Positions 25,487 to 36,562 of a stretch of 64,000 nt of DNA are shown here, piece by piece; positions within the stretch are counted from its first letter, which is position 1, and every line of letters starts with the position of its first letter. Location: the NCBI GenBank assembly GCA_947561715.1, contig OX387197.1, positions 811,001-875,000 of the forward strand, read 5' to 3'. This DNA is from Ascidia mentula (lineage: Eukaryota; Chordata; Ascidiacea; Phlebobranchia; Ascidiidae). The notes beneath the pieces were generated by a model. It was not told the DNA's origin. It ran no database searches and worked only from the letters and a program-made list of their open reading frames with translations. A program made the position numbers and the translations under genes.

Positions 25487-25819
25487 GTAAGTGGTTGAAT
25501 CCATTTTATTTTGTTATTGATGATGGTTTGTACATATCTTATCAACAAAACACACATAACCGAAGAAGTGGCTTGGCTCAACTATAGCAGAACCAAGATG
25601 GTTTTTTAACCGTTGAAAATATGTTTAGGTGAATGTGTTTGTGTGATTAACGGACACTCAGAAGTTGCCGTGTCGTTAGAATTTGATAATGACTCTCACC
25701 TGATATCAACATCAGCCAATAGCTGCATATTTGTATGAAATCTCAGCCACCGGGTGGCAGAAGACACACGTCAATAACCCAAATTATTGAACACTCCATC
25801 AGAGGTGTCAAATACATAA

Positions 25820-28800
25820 TCGGATTTAAATAAAACTTCATATTTTGGGACGAACGATGATTTTAACGTTGATATCAACAACGAAATTTCAACGGAAACT
25901 CCTCCATCCAACGCCGATGATTTAATTTCGTTTGCCGACGATTTCGTGTCAGGAAGTCCATCGTCATTAACATTTGACAACTACGCAGGTTTGGAATTTA
26001 AACATTGCTTGTATGAAACTATATGTTGTCATTGTATTGATTTCATGTAAGTGTTGTTGCATAATACTTTTATCAAAAACAACAAAATTTTCTTTTACAT
26101 TTCTTTGTCCTTTCAGACGCCGAACGGGGTTCAAAATCTGCTGAATCAATGTTGCCTGCGTGGGTGACTAAGCATTTATCAAGTGATGACTCAGCATTAC
26201 TCAGCAGTAAACCTTCTCCAGCAATTGGAAAGTGGGGGGACAAACTTCACAAGGAAAAGGTTTCAGTTTTCAAATGTTTTCTTTCGATGCTTATTTGATA
26301 TTTGGTTTCACGTTCACTTTATGATGATTTCTATGTTTCAAGTTGTCGTAAAAGCTTATTTCTTTGAAGATTTGTGAAGAAATTGAGAATCTTGCCCAGG
26401 TTCGAGATTTACTTTCCACTGTCAGTTCGTACGATGATGAGAGCGTGGTTTCAGAACTCTGTCATGATATTGATCTTGGTGAGTGTTGTATCAACTTTTA
26501 TGATACCGTTTCACATGATGAACCTTCATTATGTGTAACCTTTGTTATGATACAGTTACATACGATTCACTCAAACAGAGCAAAAGTTTACATGAAAGCT
26601 TCTTGTGATGTAACAGTAGGTTAATCACAGATATATTTGCATCAACAATTATATTTTTATTCCAAGAAGAGAAAATTCATCCCCCAAGCGATGGAACTCC
26701 GGTGAACACCAATTTCTCCGATGAAGACGAAGAACACTTGTCATCCACGGAGGATCATCATCTTAACGCTACTTACACGAAAAACGATTTCATGAAACTC
26801 AAGAAAAATGAAAAACAAGAACTCGATTCAACTCAACTGAACAAGGAACTAAAAAACATCGATGATGAAGTTGGTGAAAAAAACTCAGATCGGATTTCAC
26901 AAAATACAGAAACATTTGAAGTTTCCAACGATGATTTAATAGATGAAAAGGAAGTTTCCCAAACAAACTTTGCCGTCGTCTCAAAGATTTTGGATGAAAA
27001 TGCTGCTTTGTGTAGAAAAATTGAAGAGGGTTTGGAACCGGTGGTTGTCGAACCAACAGTTTTTGCCCAAACTCCAGACATAACAAGCTCTTTTGAGCAT
27101 GTCGATATTCGAGCACTAATATTTTCAAAGTCACCGAATAAACCTGCTACAAGGGCAAGAAAAGATGACTCCATCAATCACTTTGACACTTCTAAAGTTA
27201 CGAACCAGGAAAATTCTGATGAAAATAAAATTGAAAAACATAAAACTGTGGAAACAGAGGAAGATCGATTGGAAAACATCACTGACATTTCAACACAAAA
27301 TGAAAATTCCCAAGGAGAAAATCAAGGAATCAACTCAGATTTAAACCAAGCTGGTGAAAATCAAATCACGGAGTCACGATCGATCACAACACGGAATAAA
27401 GAAGAATTAACAAATACTTCATCTGAAAGTATGAAAAAAACGTATGTCTCAAAATCAGTTTTCAACATTTACTTGAGTCCCCGGCGGGAAATCCCCTCCA
27501 GCCCCTCTGTATCCAAGGAAGAAGAGTTGGATGTTGTTACATCCAGGCTGGTGGAGGAAGTGATCTCTGCTGCAGAATCCTCCTGTGATGAAGACTCTGA
27601 AGAGGAGGTTGCTGAAATGTCATCGGTTACAAGCAGCACAGCAAGCGAAGAGTTTAACAAACTTCCACCAACAAATAATGATGAACAAAACCATAAACCA
27701 GACGACAAAACTCACCTGAAGCAAAAAACTGAAACGTCAGTTGGTGGTGAAAGTGTTATTTCTATGCAGAATGGACACATGCTGTCACCTAGTGACAACA
27801 AAGATTGTTCTGTTGAGGAAACAAAAGAAAAACACGTTTCCGATGTTGTTGCTAAAGATGAACAAGTTATCGATAACATTGTATCAGAGGATGAAAATAA
27901 TGAGACGTTGGTTGCCAATGACAACCTGAATAAGCCCCCAGATGAAGAAATATCTGAAAACAAAGAAAGTTCCTCCGTTCTGTTGACGCCAACCAGCAAG
28001 AAACAAGCAATACCTCCTGCGTTTGCCGAACTCCTCGATAGTTTACGGAAGAAAAGAACACTGAAACTCCCCATCAGTCCTCCGAAGACTCTTCAACTTA
28101 AAAAGAACTATGACCTGCCACATGGTGGTGCTGGAGAGTCTGGATATTCAACTGACGCAACTCTTAATTTCTTGGATAAAAATGGTGAATTTTGTTTGCG
28201 GGCCATGCACTTATTTAAAAGTTTTATTTATCGCCACGAGAACACATCCTAAAGTTCAAAAGCAAACCTGTGATGTGATTTGAAATGTTTTGTTGAAACT
28301 GATCAAGTTTAAACTGATTGTTGATAATTACCTGTAAGTATTTCTATGTTTGTGTTTACAGAGCAAAGTTTCGATAAAGATGAACTTGACCAAGAAACCA
28401 ACAACAATTACATCAATGGTAACCATGGTGATGCAACATGTGAATGTGAAAAAGCAAGCGAGGATTTGTTAGCTGTTTTCAACCACGCGCAAGATGTTTA
28501 CAACAAACAAAAGGTTACAAGTTCATCTTCTACATCAAACCTTGTAATTCTTAAGTATGGGAATCTCCCTGCAGTCTTTTGGGTAACAAATGCTTGGCAT
28601 CTGATTTTTTTATTTTTCAGTATTGTTTTAACTCCTGTATGATCTTTTTAAGAGAAAAGTATTTTTTTCACAGTGCAATCCACTCAATGGAAATCATCAT
28701 GGAGTGAAAAAACTTGCTGGAACATTCCGATCGATCCAGCAGAAGATATCTAACCTGAATCTTTCAACTCATATTTCTATGGAAAGTTTAAACGATGACT

Positions 28801-28907
28801 CGCCGGTTGTTTCCCTGTTGCGAGAATACTCCGATCGTTTGGTAGATATCGTTCACACCCAAGTCACCAGTGGAAAGGTTTTGGAAAACCAAACAGACAC
28901 ACTGTGA
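25820..28907 (+). CDS. Large acidic, Ser-rich protein of unknown function
   Basis: Six exons join in phase: about 25820-25988, 26117-26259, 26370-26478, 26667-28184, 28362-28513 and 28674-28907, giving some 775 codons. The start is unsettled. The first segment reads well as protein (for example NADDLISFADDFVSG) but has a stop upstream and no Met or acceptor, so translation may begin upstream by an unseen exon, or at the Met in exon 2 (MLPAWVTKHLSSDD). The large fourth exon is rich in Glu, Asp, Ser and Asn and looks disordered. More ordered, possibly helical parts are KICEEIENLAQVRDLL near the front, FAELLDSLRKKRTL, and SLLREYSDRLVDIVHT at the C terminus. No catalytic motif, signal peptide or membrane segment is visible. 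I do not recognise the family. The gene runs divergently from K2; a second copy would start beyond the right edge. Confidence 0.72.
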
Positions 28908-29920
28908 TGTCATAATAGGTCTGTGACATCTTCAAGGAATTGTGTGATATCGGCATTGAGCTGTGATGTCATAATTGAACTGGTCAATGTAATTATGGTA
29001 CTGTGTGAAGTTACAGAGGTACAGTGTGATGTCATTATTGAACTGTGTGATGTCATTATAGAACTGTGTGATGTCAATATGGAACTGTGTGATGTCACTA
29101 TAGAGCTGTGTGATGTCATTATAGAACTGTGTGATGTCAATATGGAACTGTGTGATGTCATTATTGAGCTGTGTGATGTCATATAGTTTCATCCATTTAT
29201 CAGTCAATATATTCAACTCTAATTTCTCTTTCTTCTTGAGTTGATTTTCCTATAGATTTATTCAATTGTTAATTTCAGATGGATATAGTATTATAATAAC
29301 TGATTTTCTGATACTTGTGAACGAAGTAGGCGTTGATCTACCTCACAATCACATGTACCGACAACATGAAGATTCTTTCTTTCCTCTTGCTTATTTTCCA
29401 ACATCTTTTTATGCCTTATTATATTTATGCAACATTATATGTTATATTTTCTTGGTACTTTTCATGTTTGTTGCACGTTCGAAAGCAGTTAATTGATGCA
29501 AGATTTTTCATTGAACTTTAAATATTGGTGCTTAATAATAAGATGAAGTAAATGAAAACAAAATTCATTTCGCTTCATTTTGTTGCGAAAAAATTTGCTT
29601 TACCTCCGAGTATCCCTGAGTCTTAATACTGAATTCTACAAATAAGTTGAATTCATGAATATTACACATTGTAAACTGGTATCACCTTCATTTATAACCA
29701 AGATTTGTTGTAAATGTGACTCAGGTTGAAATTAATATTGAGGTTGGATTGGGGAAGGCCATACTATAATGTGAATATATTTGCTGCCTGTATCTATTAG
29801 CAGTGCCTATTGTTGAATAAGTTCAATGTGTTTTTGTCCCCATGTGATAAAGTGTTATTGTGTAATGAACCTGAATCTGATGTCTTGCAAACAAAATTCT
29901 TTAAGCAAATCAATTGTTAC
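28908..29920. other. 3' flank of acidic gene up to the BEL element
   Basis: Contains the 21-bp minisatellite and then AT-rich sequence without recognisable features. The last 30 bases before the BEL LTR match the 3' flank of K2 at 17165-17192, marking the end of a repeat boundary. Confidence 0.6.
29024..29180. repeat. 21-bp minisatellite behind the acidic-protein gene
   Basis: Seven to eight units of GTGTGATGTCATTATAGAACT with small changes. Weaker forms of the same word begin at the stop codon of the acidic gene (28905). Because 21 is a multiple of three the array is open in several frames on both strands, which produces spurious open frames. Confidence 0.9.
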
Positions 29921-30415
29921 TGTTACATCGCCACTAGTATGCTGTGTGTGTGTTTTCTATGTTGTGATTGTTTGACGTCATCTCAATGTGCCGTTGTTGC
30001 GTCACACGAACATTTGTCTTAGTGGAACACTGCTGCCTGCCACTGCTGTTGACTTGTTATTGTCTACCAGTGCTGCTGACCTATTGTAAATGTATTTTCT
30101 ATTTGAATAGCCTATTGCATAAAGATAATTTAAGTGCCATTGTTTTCCGCTGACTGGTTGATCTGAAACCTCCCGAAATTTGTGACTCTGGTGCTATAAT
30201 AATTCGGTAAGCAGAATTTGCTTATTTCTGTGTGTTTGTTTTTGGTCGCTAATTCTACAACTGTTTATGTAGAAACCGCAGCTCCGTCAGAATAAAGCGG
30301 ATTTGTTAGTTTTCTTGGAAGAGGGTTGCGCGTTACGACTATTGTAGAAAACCCCCTGTTACACTGTCCGGGCGCAGGAGTCACGCCCACCCGCACTGCC
30401 AAGGGCAGCGTAACA
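29921..30415 (+). repeat. 5' LTR of the BEL/Pao element
   Basis: 495 bp, matching the 3' LTR base for base as far as I could read. An AATAAA signal lies near 30291, and the boundary is fixed by the GTTAC target repeat on its left. Confidence 0.93.
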
Positions 30416-30563
30416 TCGTTTCGAATTATTGGATTTATTCTCAGCCATCGAATTATTTGGATTTATTCTCAGCCCGTTTTGAATTATTGGATTTATTCTC
30501 AGCCCGTTTTGAATTATTGGATTTAATCTCAGTCCGTTTCGAACTGTTTGGATTTATTACCAT
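30416..30563 (+). repeat. Leader repeats inside the BEL/Pao element
   Basis: About five imperfect copies of a roughly 30-bp unit (core GAATTATTGGATTTATTCTC) between the 5' LTR and the first open frame. I could not assign a tRNA primer-binding site with confidence next to the LTR. Confidence 0.7.
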
Positions 30564-30584
30564 TGGGATTTATTACTATTTGAA

Positions 30585-31397
30585 ATGTGTGATCCTGCTT
30601 CACCGTCTTCGTCTTCCACAGTCGAGGACCCGGCGGTTTTGCTAGTATCCAGCTGCGCGCACGCATGGCAACAATCTTGCCTGCATGTTGAAGAGTTAAT
30701 GCTGAAAATTGACAACGCTGTTCTTGTTAAGGAATACCTGCCACAGCTGGAGAAGTGTTTTTCCGACCTGATTAATGCCTATGCGCCGCTTGCTGAAAAC
30801 AGCGAAGAATTGGCTCTAGCAAGACAGGATTGCCAGCGCGCAAAACGTGAACTCGATTCTCGTGTTGCGGAGTGGTTTGCCAACGCCAAGAAGTCAACTG
30901 GGCGTCGGAAGACTATATCAAGCCGATCGTCGAGTTCACATGTTGACGTACATAGCTCTGTTTCCTCCACCTCCTCGATTATCCGTCAAAGAATAGCCGC
31001 TCGTGTTAAACTTCAATTGGCTCGGGTGTCACAGCGTCAAGTCAATGAAGATTCTGAACTTGCAAGGCGTCAAGCAGAACTTGATGCTGACCTTGCAAGG
31101 CGTCGAGCAGAACTTAATGCTGAACGAAGAAGAAAACAGGTCGACGATGAGGTTGAGATGGCCGAGGCTGAAGTACGTGCGTGGGAGGAAGAATCCATTG
31201 CTGGAGATCCCCTGCTGTGTGACCCAAGACATCCTCCCGTGACAAGTTCCTTTGTCGGGGGGCTTCGACCTGAGTTCAATAGTGCGCCGGTAATTGCTTA
31301 CCAACCTGCTGTCCCTGTCGTACCACGGTCACACCCAACTTGCGTGGATACGAAGCCGTTTTTCCCGCAATCTGTCAGCGCACCCGTTGCTAAGTGA
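30585..31397 (+). CDS. BEL/Pao Gag N-terminal region
   Basis: Open frame of 270 residues between the leader repeats and the main frame. It is rich in charged residues and holds a coiled-coil-like stretch (ARRQAELDADLARRRAEL). Position and composition fit the start of a BEL/Pao Gag. Part of the retroelement, not a host gene. Confidence 0.7.
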   Translation: MCDPASPSSSSTVEDPAVLLVSSCAHAWQQSCLHVEELMLKIDNAVLVKEYLPQLEKCFSDLINAYAPLAENSEELALARQDCQRAKRELDSRVAEWFANAKKSTGRRKTISSRSSSSHVDVHSSVSSTSSIIRQRIAARVKLQLARVSQRQVNEDSELARRQAELDADLARRRAELNAERRRKQVDDEVEMAEAEVRAWEEESIAGDPLLCDPRHPPVTSSFVGGLRPEFNSAPVIAYQPAVPVVPRSHPTCVDTKPFFPQSVSAPVAK

Positions 31398-31421
31398 TAT
31401 CAAGGTCCTGATCCCTTTCCG

Positions 31422-34400
31422 TTGAACATACAGGATGTTGTCTCTCCGTCGCGTAGATACGTCCCAGAAGAGGACTTCATACAACAGCGAATCGTTTTGC
31501 CCCAGCCTGCGGTCAGAAAGTTTGATGGTGATCCGTTGAACTACTGGTCATTTGTTCGTGCTATTGAGTCCCATGTTCATAGCCGAACGAAGTCCCAAGA
31601 TTCACGGCTAGTTTGTTTGTTGCAATTCTGCGAAGACTTCATTGCTGCCAAACTTGAGATCTACAGCAAGGATAAGATCTCAGGATACTCGAAAGCCCGT
31701 TCCCGACTTGAATACGATTACGGACAACCCCATATTATTGCCAACGCATGTGAACGTCGGCTCAAACAATTTCCGCCAGTCAAGCAAGGTCGACCAAAAG
31801 ACCTGATGGAATTTTCTGACCTTTTAGAAAAGTGTCGCAGCTCACTCGAAGATATTGAGGAGTACGCGAGCTTGAACTCCTTGGATACGTTAAGACAGCT
31901 AATTCGAAAACTGCCGTTCCGGCTTCAAGAGAAGTGGATCGAACGTTCCGTTCAAGTGCTCGACGAGACTGGATCCCAAGCCGGATATCTCGCCTTTACA
32001 AATTTTGTCGTAGAGCGAGCGCGCATCGCCAACTCGTTGTTCGGTGTCGAGGCTGTCTACGAAAGCGTGCACGAAAAACCCGTCCCTGTTTCGGTAAAGA
32101 AGGGTCCTCGTGCTGCTGCGTACAACATCTCGTCGTCGACATCCAGTCAGCCTCGAAGTCAAAACCCACCTACTCCCGTTTCATGTGCGTGCTGTAACAA
32201 GCCTCACGACCTGTCCAAGTGCCCGAAATTCGACGGAATGTCTCCCCAGGATAGACGCGGGTTTGTTGTCACAAATGGATTGTGTTTTAAATGCCTTTGT
32301 TCAGGTCATCGTTGCGGGAAATGCACGATTCGCAAGCCATGCTCGGTACAAGGTTGCACTGGCACTTTTCACCACACAAAGTTGCATGGCGCCTTTCAGA
32401 AGAGGCGACCCGGCAAGATTACAGAGAACCCTGCCCCGAAGCCACCGCCGATAGAACAATCGGCAACGATAATGGAAGCTACAACGGACAACTGCGGAGT
32501 CTACCTCAACGTCGTTCCCGTAAAGGTCAGACACAACAACATCGAGGTAAATACGTACGCTTTTCTTGATCAAGGTTCTACGTCTACATTTTGCGAACAA
32601 GGTCTGATTGATAAACTTGGTCTGCAATCCAAGGATCGAAAGATTTGTCTGAGCACTCTGACAGATCAATCGCGAGTGTACCAAGGCTCCACTGTGTCCT
32701 TCACCGTCATGCCGCTTGATGACGGAGAGCCGTTGTTGTTGCCGGAAGTGCTGTCCATCGACAAAATTCCCGTGTCGCCGAATAGGATCCCTGATGCGAA
32801 GAAGCTTGCGGAGTTCAATCACCTCAAGGAGTTGCCCCTGCGTCGCCTGGAAGGGGGAACTGTGACGATACTGATCGGAGCCGATAACCCCGCAGCCTTC
32901 CACGTACAGTGTACACGTTCTGGACCGCAGGGGACACCTTGTGCTGTAAAGACATCTCTTGGCTGGTCACTCTTTGGTCCCGCACTTGGTTCGTCTGCAA
33001 GGAGCGAAGCACATGTCCGTTTTTTAAAGGTTGCACAAGTCATGTTCCAACGGGAATTAGAGTGTTTGTGGAAGAGCGACTTTGGCGACGGAACATCAGT
33101 ATTCGACATACCCTCATCCAGGGAAGATCGAATTGTTTATGACACGATGAAGGCATCGGTGAAGCATCAAGATGGACATTTTGAGCTCCCATTACCTTGG
33201 AGACCTGGAATCGAAAAGTTGCCACCCAGCCGCCAGATGGCGGAAAAGCGGCTGGTCGGTTTGAAAAGACGATTGTCTAACAACGATGTTCTGCGAAAGG
33301 GATATGTAGACACGGTGCAAACGTACATATCCAAAGGATACGCCGAAGAAATTCCCGACAACAAGGTCGTGACAGACAATCGCATCTGGTACCTGCCTCA
33401 CCACCCAGTATTTAACCCACACAAGCCTGACAAGCTTCGTGTGGTCTTTGATTGTGCTGCCCGAAGCAGAAGCGTCTCACTGAACGACGCACTGATGCAA
33501 GGTCCTGATTTTGTAAACAGTTTGGTTGGCGTGCTAACCCGTTTTCGCTGTCAGCCAGTTGCCTTGATTGCCGACATCGAGGCAATGTTCCACCAGGTTC
33601 GGGTGGAACCCCGTGATCGCGATGCACTTCGATTTCTCTGGTGGCCCGGTGGAGATCTGACCTGTACACCGACGCCTCACCGGATGAAAGTGCACTTATT
33701 TGGTGCAACGTCCTCTCCGAGTTGCGCCACCTTCTGTCTGAGGCAAACCGCAGATTTATTCGGTAAAAACTTTGATCCACAGGTTGAATCCGTTTTGCGG
33801 CGCAATTTTTATGTGGACGACTGCCTCGCATCCGTCAAGGATATAGAAACTGCTATCGCTGTTCGTCTTCGTTTGAAAGACCTGCTAGCCAGAGGAGGAT
33901 TTCGCTTGACAAAGTGGCTCTCTAACGAACAGCGCGTTTTGGAGTCGGTTCCCGAAAACGATCGAGCAAAGGTTGTGAAATCGCGTTGCCTCGATGATGC
34001 TACGCAACAGAGGGTCCTTGGTGTTCAATGGTCTGTTGCGGAGGACGCATTTCGGTTCAAAGTCAAACCGCCGAGCAGGCCGCACACGCGTAGAGGAATC
34101 CTTTCATCTGTCAGTTCACTTTACGACCCTCTGGGTTTCGTATCTCCCGTGATTCTAAGGGCCAAGTTATTGCTGCAGGACTTGTGCAGAATGGAACTGA
34201 ATTGGGATGACGGCATTCCGGAATTGATATCCGATAACTGGAAGAGGTGGCTTGCTGAGTTGCCTCACTTAAGCAATGTTGTCGTTCCACGTTGCTTCAG
34301 GTCTTCGGAACTGAAACCTCCATTGAAGTATCAACTGCATCATTTCGCTGACGCATCTAAGTATGCGTATGGCGCCGTGTCATATCTTCGCATCGAAGAC

Positions 34401-36434
34401 GATCACAGGACAGTGATGTGTTCTTTTCTGATTGGAAAATCCCGACTTGCCCCGTTGAACACGAAGACGATCCCTCGACTGGAGCTCACCGCTGCTGTGC
34501 TCGCTGCGAGGTTGGATCGCCTCATGAGAAAGGAACTAGACTTGCCCATTGAAAGTTCAGTTTTCTGGAGTGATTCCACTGCTGTTCTGTTAAGCATTCG
34601 AAATGCAACCAAACGGTTTCCAGTTTTTGTCGCCAATCGCCTGGCAGAGATTGAGCGACTGACCGACATTACGAATTGGAAACACGTTCCTACAAAATTA
34701 AATCCCGCAGATGATGCCTCAAGAGGTCTACCCGCTGATGCCCTTGTCAATTCGAGTCGCTGGTTAAAAGGCCCAATGTTTCTCCTGGAGCCAGAAACCA
34801 ACTGGCCGTCGCAACCGCCAAATGCTGCCGATGTTCCTGAGGAATTTAATCCGATGGGGAAGGCTGTAGCCTCCTGTACTGTTAACGTACATAAGCCGAA
34901 GCACCCCATGGATCGAATCATTGAACGTTACTCGTGCCTACATCGATTAAAGAAAGCCGTGGCCTGGTGGATGAGATTTAAGATGTTTTTGATACATCGA
35001 AGGAAATTATCAGTTGTCCCGTCAACTAACATTGGCTTGTCTGAGTTGAAGATCGCCGAGTTGGAACTTGTCAAGTACGAGCAGCGGAAAAGTTTTGCTT
35101 CACTTCTCTCCGCATTAAGTGGAAATTCTCGACTGAAAAAGACTGACTGCAGTCGTTCTGTGTACAAGTTAAACCCTGTTCTGGTTGATCAAGTGCTCCG
35201 TGTTGGTGGACGTTTAGACAAAGCGCCGATAAGTTTCAACGCGAGACATCCTGCAATCATGCCCCATTCTTCGCATTTGACTGACCTATTAATCCTGGCC
35301 CATCATGAAAGAGTTGGACACTCCGGGATGGGACACACCTGGACTTCAGTTCGACAAGACTACTGGATCATCAAGGGCGGTGTTGCCGTACGGCGCGTGC
35401 TTGGAAAATGTCTGTCTTGTCGACGCCGCAATGCTCAACCGGGTCGGCAGATGATGGCCGATCTGCCGTCGGCTCGCTTGGGAATCGCTGAACCTCCGTT
35501 CTCCAATGTCGGAATTGACTATTTCGGTCCTTTTCTGGTGAAGCAGGGTCGCAGCGAAGTGAAACGTTACGGTTGCGTATTCACCTGCCTTACAATCCGT
35601 GCCGTTCATCTGGAAGTTGCCCACAGTCTGTCTACTGATTCGTTCATAGCTGCCCTTCGTCGTTTCATTGGGAGACGCGGAGCACCAAAGCATATCTTCA
35701 GCGACAATGGCACAAATTTTGTTGGTGCCGAGAAAATACTGAGAGAGTCGTTGCAAGCATGGAACCAGCTTCAAATCTCTGAATTTCTGCTTCAGAAACA
35801 GACGTCGTGGTCATTCAACCCTCCTGCTGCAAGCCACATGGGTGGCGTTTGGGAACGTATGATTCGTTCTGTTCGTCGGATCATGTCCTCGCTTGCTGGT
35901 TCCCAGGTGATGTCTGATGAAGTCTTGGAGACCTTGTTTGTGGAAGCTGAATCCATAATCAACTCAAGACCCCTTGTCCCGGTGACATTTGATCATAGGG
36001 ACGAAGAACCGCTGACCCCGAATCATCTCCTGCTGATGAGAGGATCGCCCAACCTGCCTCCGACGATTGCAGAGAAAAAGGATTGCTATACAAGACGGCG
36101 TTGGCGTCAGGTGCAGTTTCTCGCTGACCATTTCTGGAAGAGGTTCATGAGAGAATACCTGCCGGTTATCACTGCTCGTCCCAAGTGGCATGATTCTCAT
36201 CGCAACTTTAAGAAAAATGATGTCGTCCTACTTGTGTGCGAATCTGAGTGCCGTTCAAAATGGGCGATCGGTCGAATCATTGAGACGTACCCCGATGAAA
36301 ATGGAAAAGTTCGCATTGTGCTCGTTCGGACGAGCAGCGGTGTCTTTCGGCGCCCTATCACAAAACTGTGTCGCATCGTTGATTCTGATGAGACCTCCTC
36401 AACCTTTCCGAGCGATGTCAGCTCGGTTTGCTAG
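31422..36434 (+). CDS. BEL/Pao Gag-Pol polyprotein region
   Basis: Open frame of 1670 residues. Approximate order: Gag core 25-180 (VRKFDGDPLNYWSF), Cys/His knuckles 250-310, aspartic protease about 370-400 (AFLDQGSTSTFC), reverse transcriptase about 680-830 (ADIEAMFHQV and FYVDDCL), RNase H region around 1000-1100 (IPRLELTAAVLAARL), integrase H2C2 finger about 1290-1340, and integrase core about 1365-1500 (VGIDYFGPF, SDNGTNF). This order is diagnostic for BEL/Pao. Retroelement gene. Confidence 0.93.
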   Translation: MNIQDVVSPSRRYVPEEDFIQQRIVLPQPAVRKFDGDPLNYWSFVRAIESHVHSRTKSQDSRLVCLLQFCEDFIAAKLEIYSKDKISGYSKARSRLEYDYGQPHIIANACERRLKQFPPVKQGRPKDLMEFSDLLEKCRSSLEDIEEYASLNSLDTLRQLIRKLPFRLQEKWIERSVQVLDETGSQAGYLAFTNFVVERARIANSLFGVEAVYESVHEKPVPVSVKKGPRAAAYNISSSTSSQPRSQNPPTPVSCACCNKPHDLSKCPKFDGMSPQDRRGFVVTNGLCFKCLCSGHRCGKCTIRKPCSVQGCTGTFHHTKLHGAFQKRRPGKITENPAPKPPPIEQSATIMEATTDNCGVYLNVVPVKVRHNNIEVNTYAFLDQGSTSTFCEQGLIDKLGLQSKDRKICLSTLTDQSRVYQGSTVSFTVMPLDDGEPLLLPEVLSIDKIPVSPNRIPDAKKLAEFNHLKELPLRRLEGGTVTILIGADNPAAFHVQCTRSGPQGTPCAVKTSLGWSLFGPALGSSARSEAHVRFLKVAQVMFQRELECLWKSDFGDGTSVFDIPSSREDRIVYDTMKASVKHQDGHFELPLPWRPGIEKLPPSRQMAEKRLVGLKRRLSNNDVLRKGYVDTVQTYISKGYAEEIPDNKVVTDNRIWYLPHHPVFNPHKPDKLRVVFDCAARSRSVSLNDALMQGPDFVNSLVGVLTRFRCQPVALIADIEAMFHQVRVEPRDRDALRFLWWPGGDLTCTPTPHRMKVHLFGATSSPSCATFCLRQTADLFGKNFDPQVESVLRRNFYVDDCLASVKDIETAIAVRLRLKDLLARGGFRLTKWLSNEQRVLESVPENDRAKVVKSRCLDDATQQRVLGVQWSVAEDAFRFKVKPPSRPHTRRGILSSVSSLYDPLGFVSPVILRAKLLLQDLCRMELNWDDGIPELISDNWKRWLAELPHLSNVVVPRCFRSSELKPPLKYQLHHFADASKYAYGAVSYLRIEDDHRTVMCSFLIGKSRLAPLNTKTIPRLELTAAVLAARLDRLMRKELDLPIESSVFWSDSTAVLLSIRNATKRFPVFVANRLAEIERLTDITNWKHVPTKLNPADDASRGLPADALVNSSRWLKGPMFLLEPETNWPSQPPNAADVPEEFNPMGKAVASCTVNVHKPKHPMDRIIERYSCLHRLKKAVAWWMRFKMFLIHRRKLSVVPSTNIGLSELKIAELELVKYEQRKSFASLLSALSGNSRLKKTDCSRSVYKLNPVLVDQVLRVGGRLDKAPISFNARHPAIMPHSSHLTDLLILAHHERVGHSGMGHTWTSVRQDYWIIKGGVAVRRVLGKCLSCRRRNAQPGRQMMADLPSARLGIAEPPFSNVGIDYFGPFLVKQGRSEVKRYGCVFTCLTIRAVHLEVAHSLSTDSFIAALRRFIGRRGAPKHIFSDNGTNFVGAEKILRESLQAWNQLQISEFLLQKQTSWSFNPPAASHMGGVWERMIRSVRRIMSSLAGSQVMSDEVLETLFVEAESIINSRPLVPVTFDHRDEEPLTPNHLLLMRGSPNLPPTIAEKKDCYTRRRWRQVQFLADHFWKRFMREYLPVITARPKWHDSHRNFKKNDVVLLVCESECRSKWAIGRIIETYPDENGKVRIVLVRTSSGVFRRPITKLCRIVDSDETSSTFPSDVSSVC

Positions 36435-36562
36435 ATGAACTCCGGGTAACTGCTCGGTCTTCTGAAGATACCTTCGTACACTGATTTTTTGCCGCGGTGC
36501 GCACGATATTGGCGATGTGTTTGTAAAAATGTTTCATGTTATTCCCACATTTTGGGGGGGAG

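Larger units (their letters stand above)
1..25562. repeat. Long tandem duplication, copy A
   Basis: Base 1 aligns with about 38962, and the order K, sulfotransferase, ADF/cofilin, satellite, K is the same in both copies. Differences are a few percent substitutions plus discrete indels: satellite length, LTR-element contents, the hAT-like insertion, and short unit-specific segments. The end of homology is not reached, because copy B leaves the window while still matching. Confidence 0.9.

Noticed and set aside
25771-25980. Minus-strand frame of 69 codons opposite the first segment of the acidic gene
   Set aside because: The plus-strand reading continues in phase through five further exons, so the minus frame is a shadow.
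28910-29216. Repetitive open frames on both strands over the 21-bp array
   Set aside because: They arise because the unit length is a multiple of three; no start context or exon signals.
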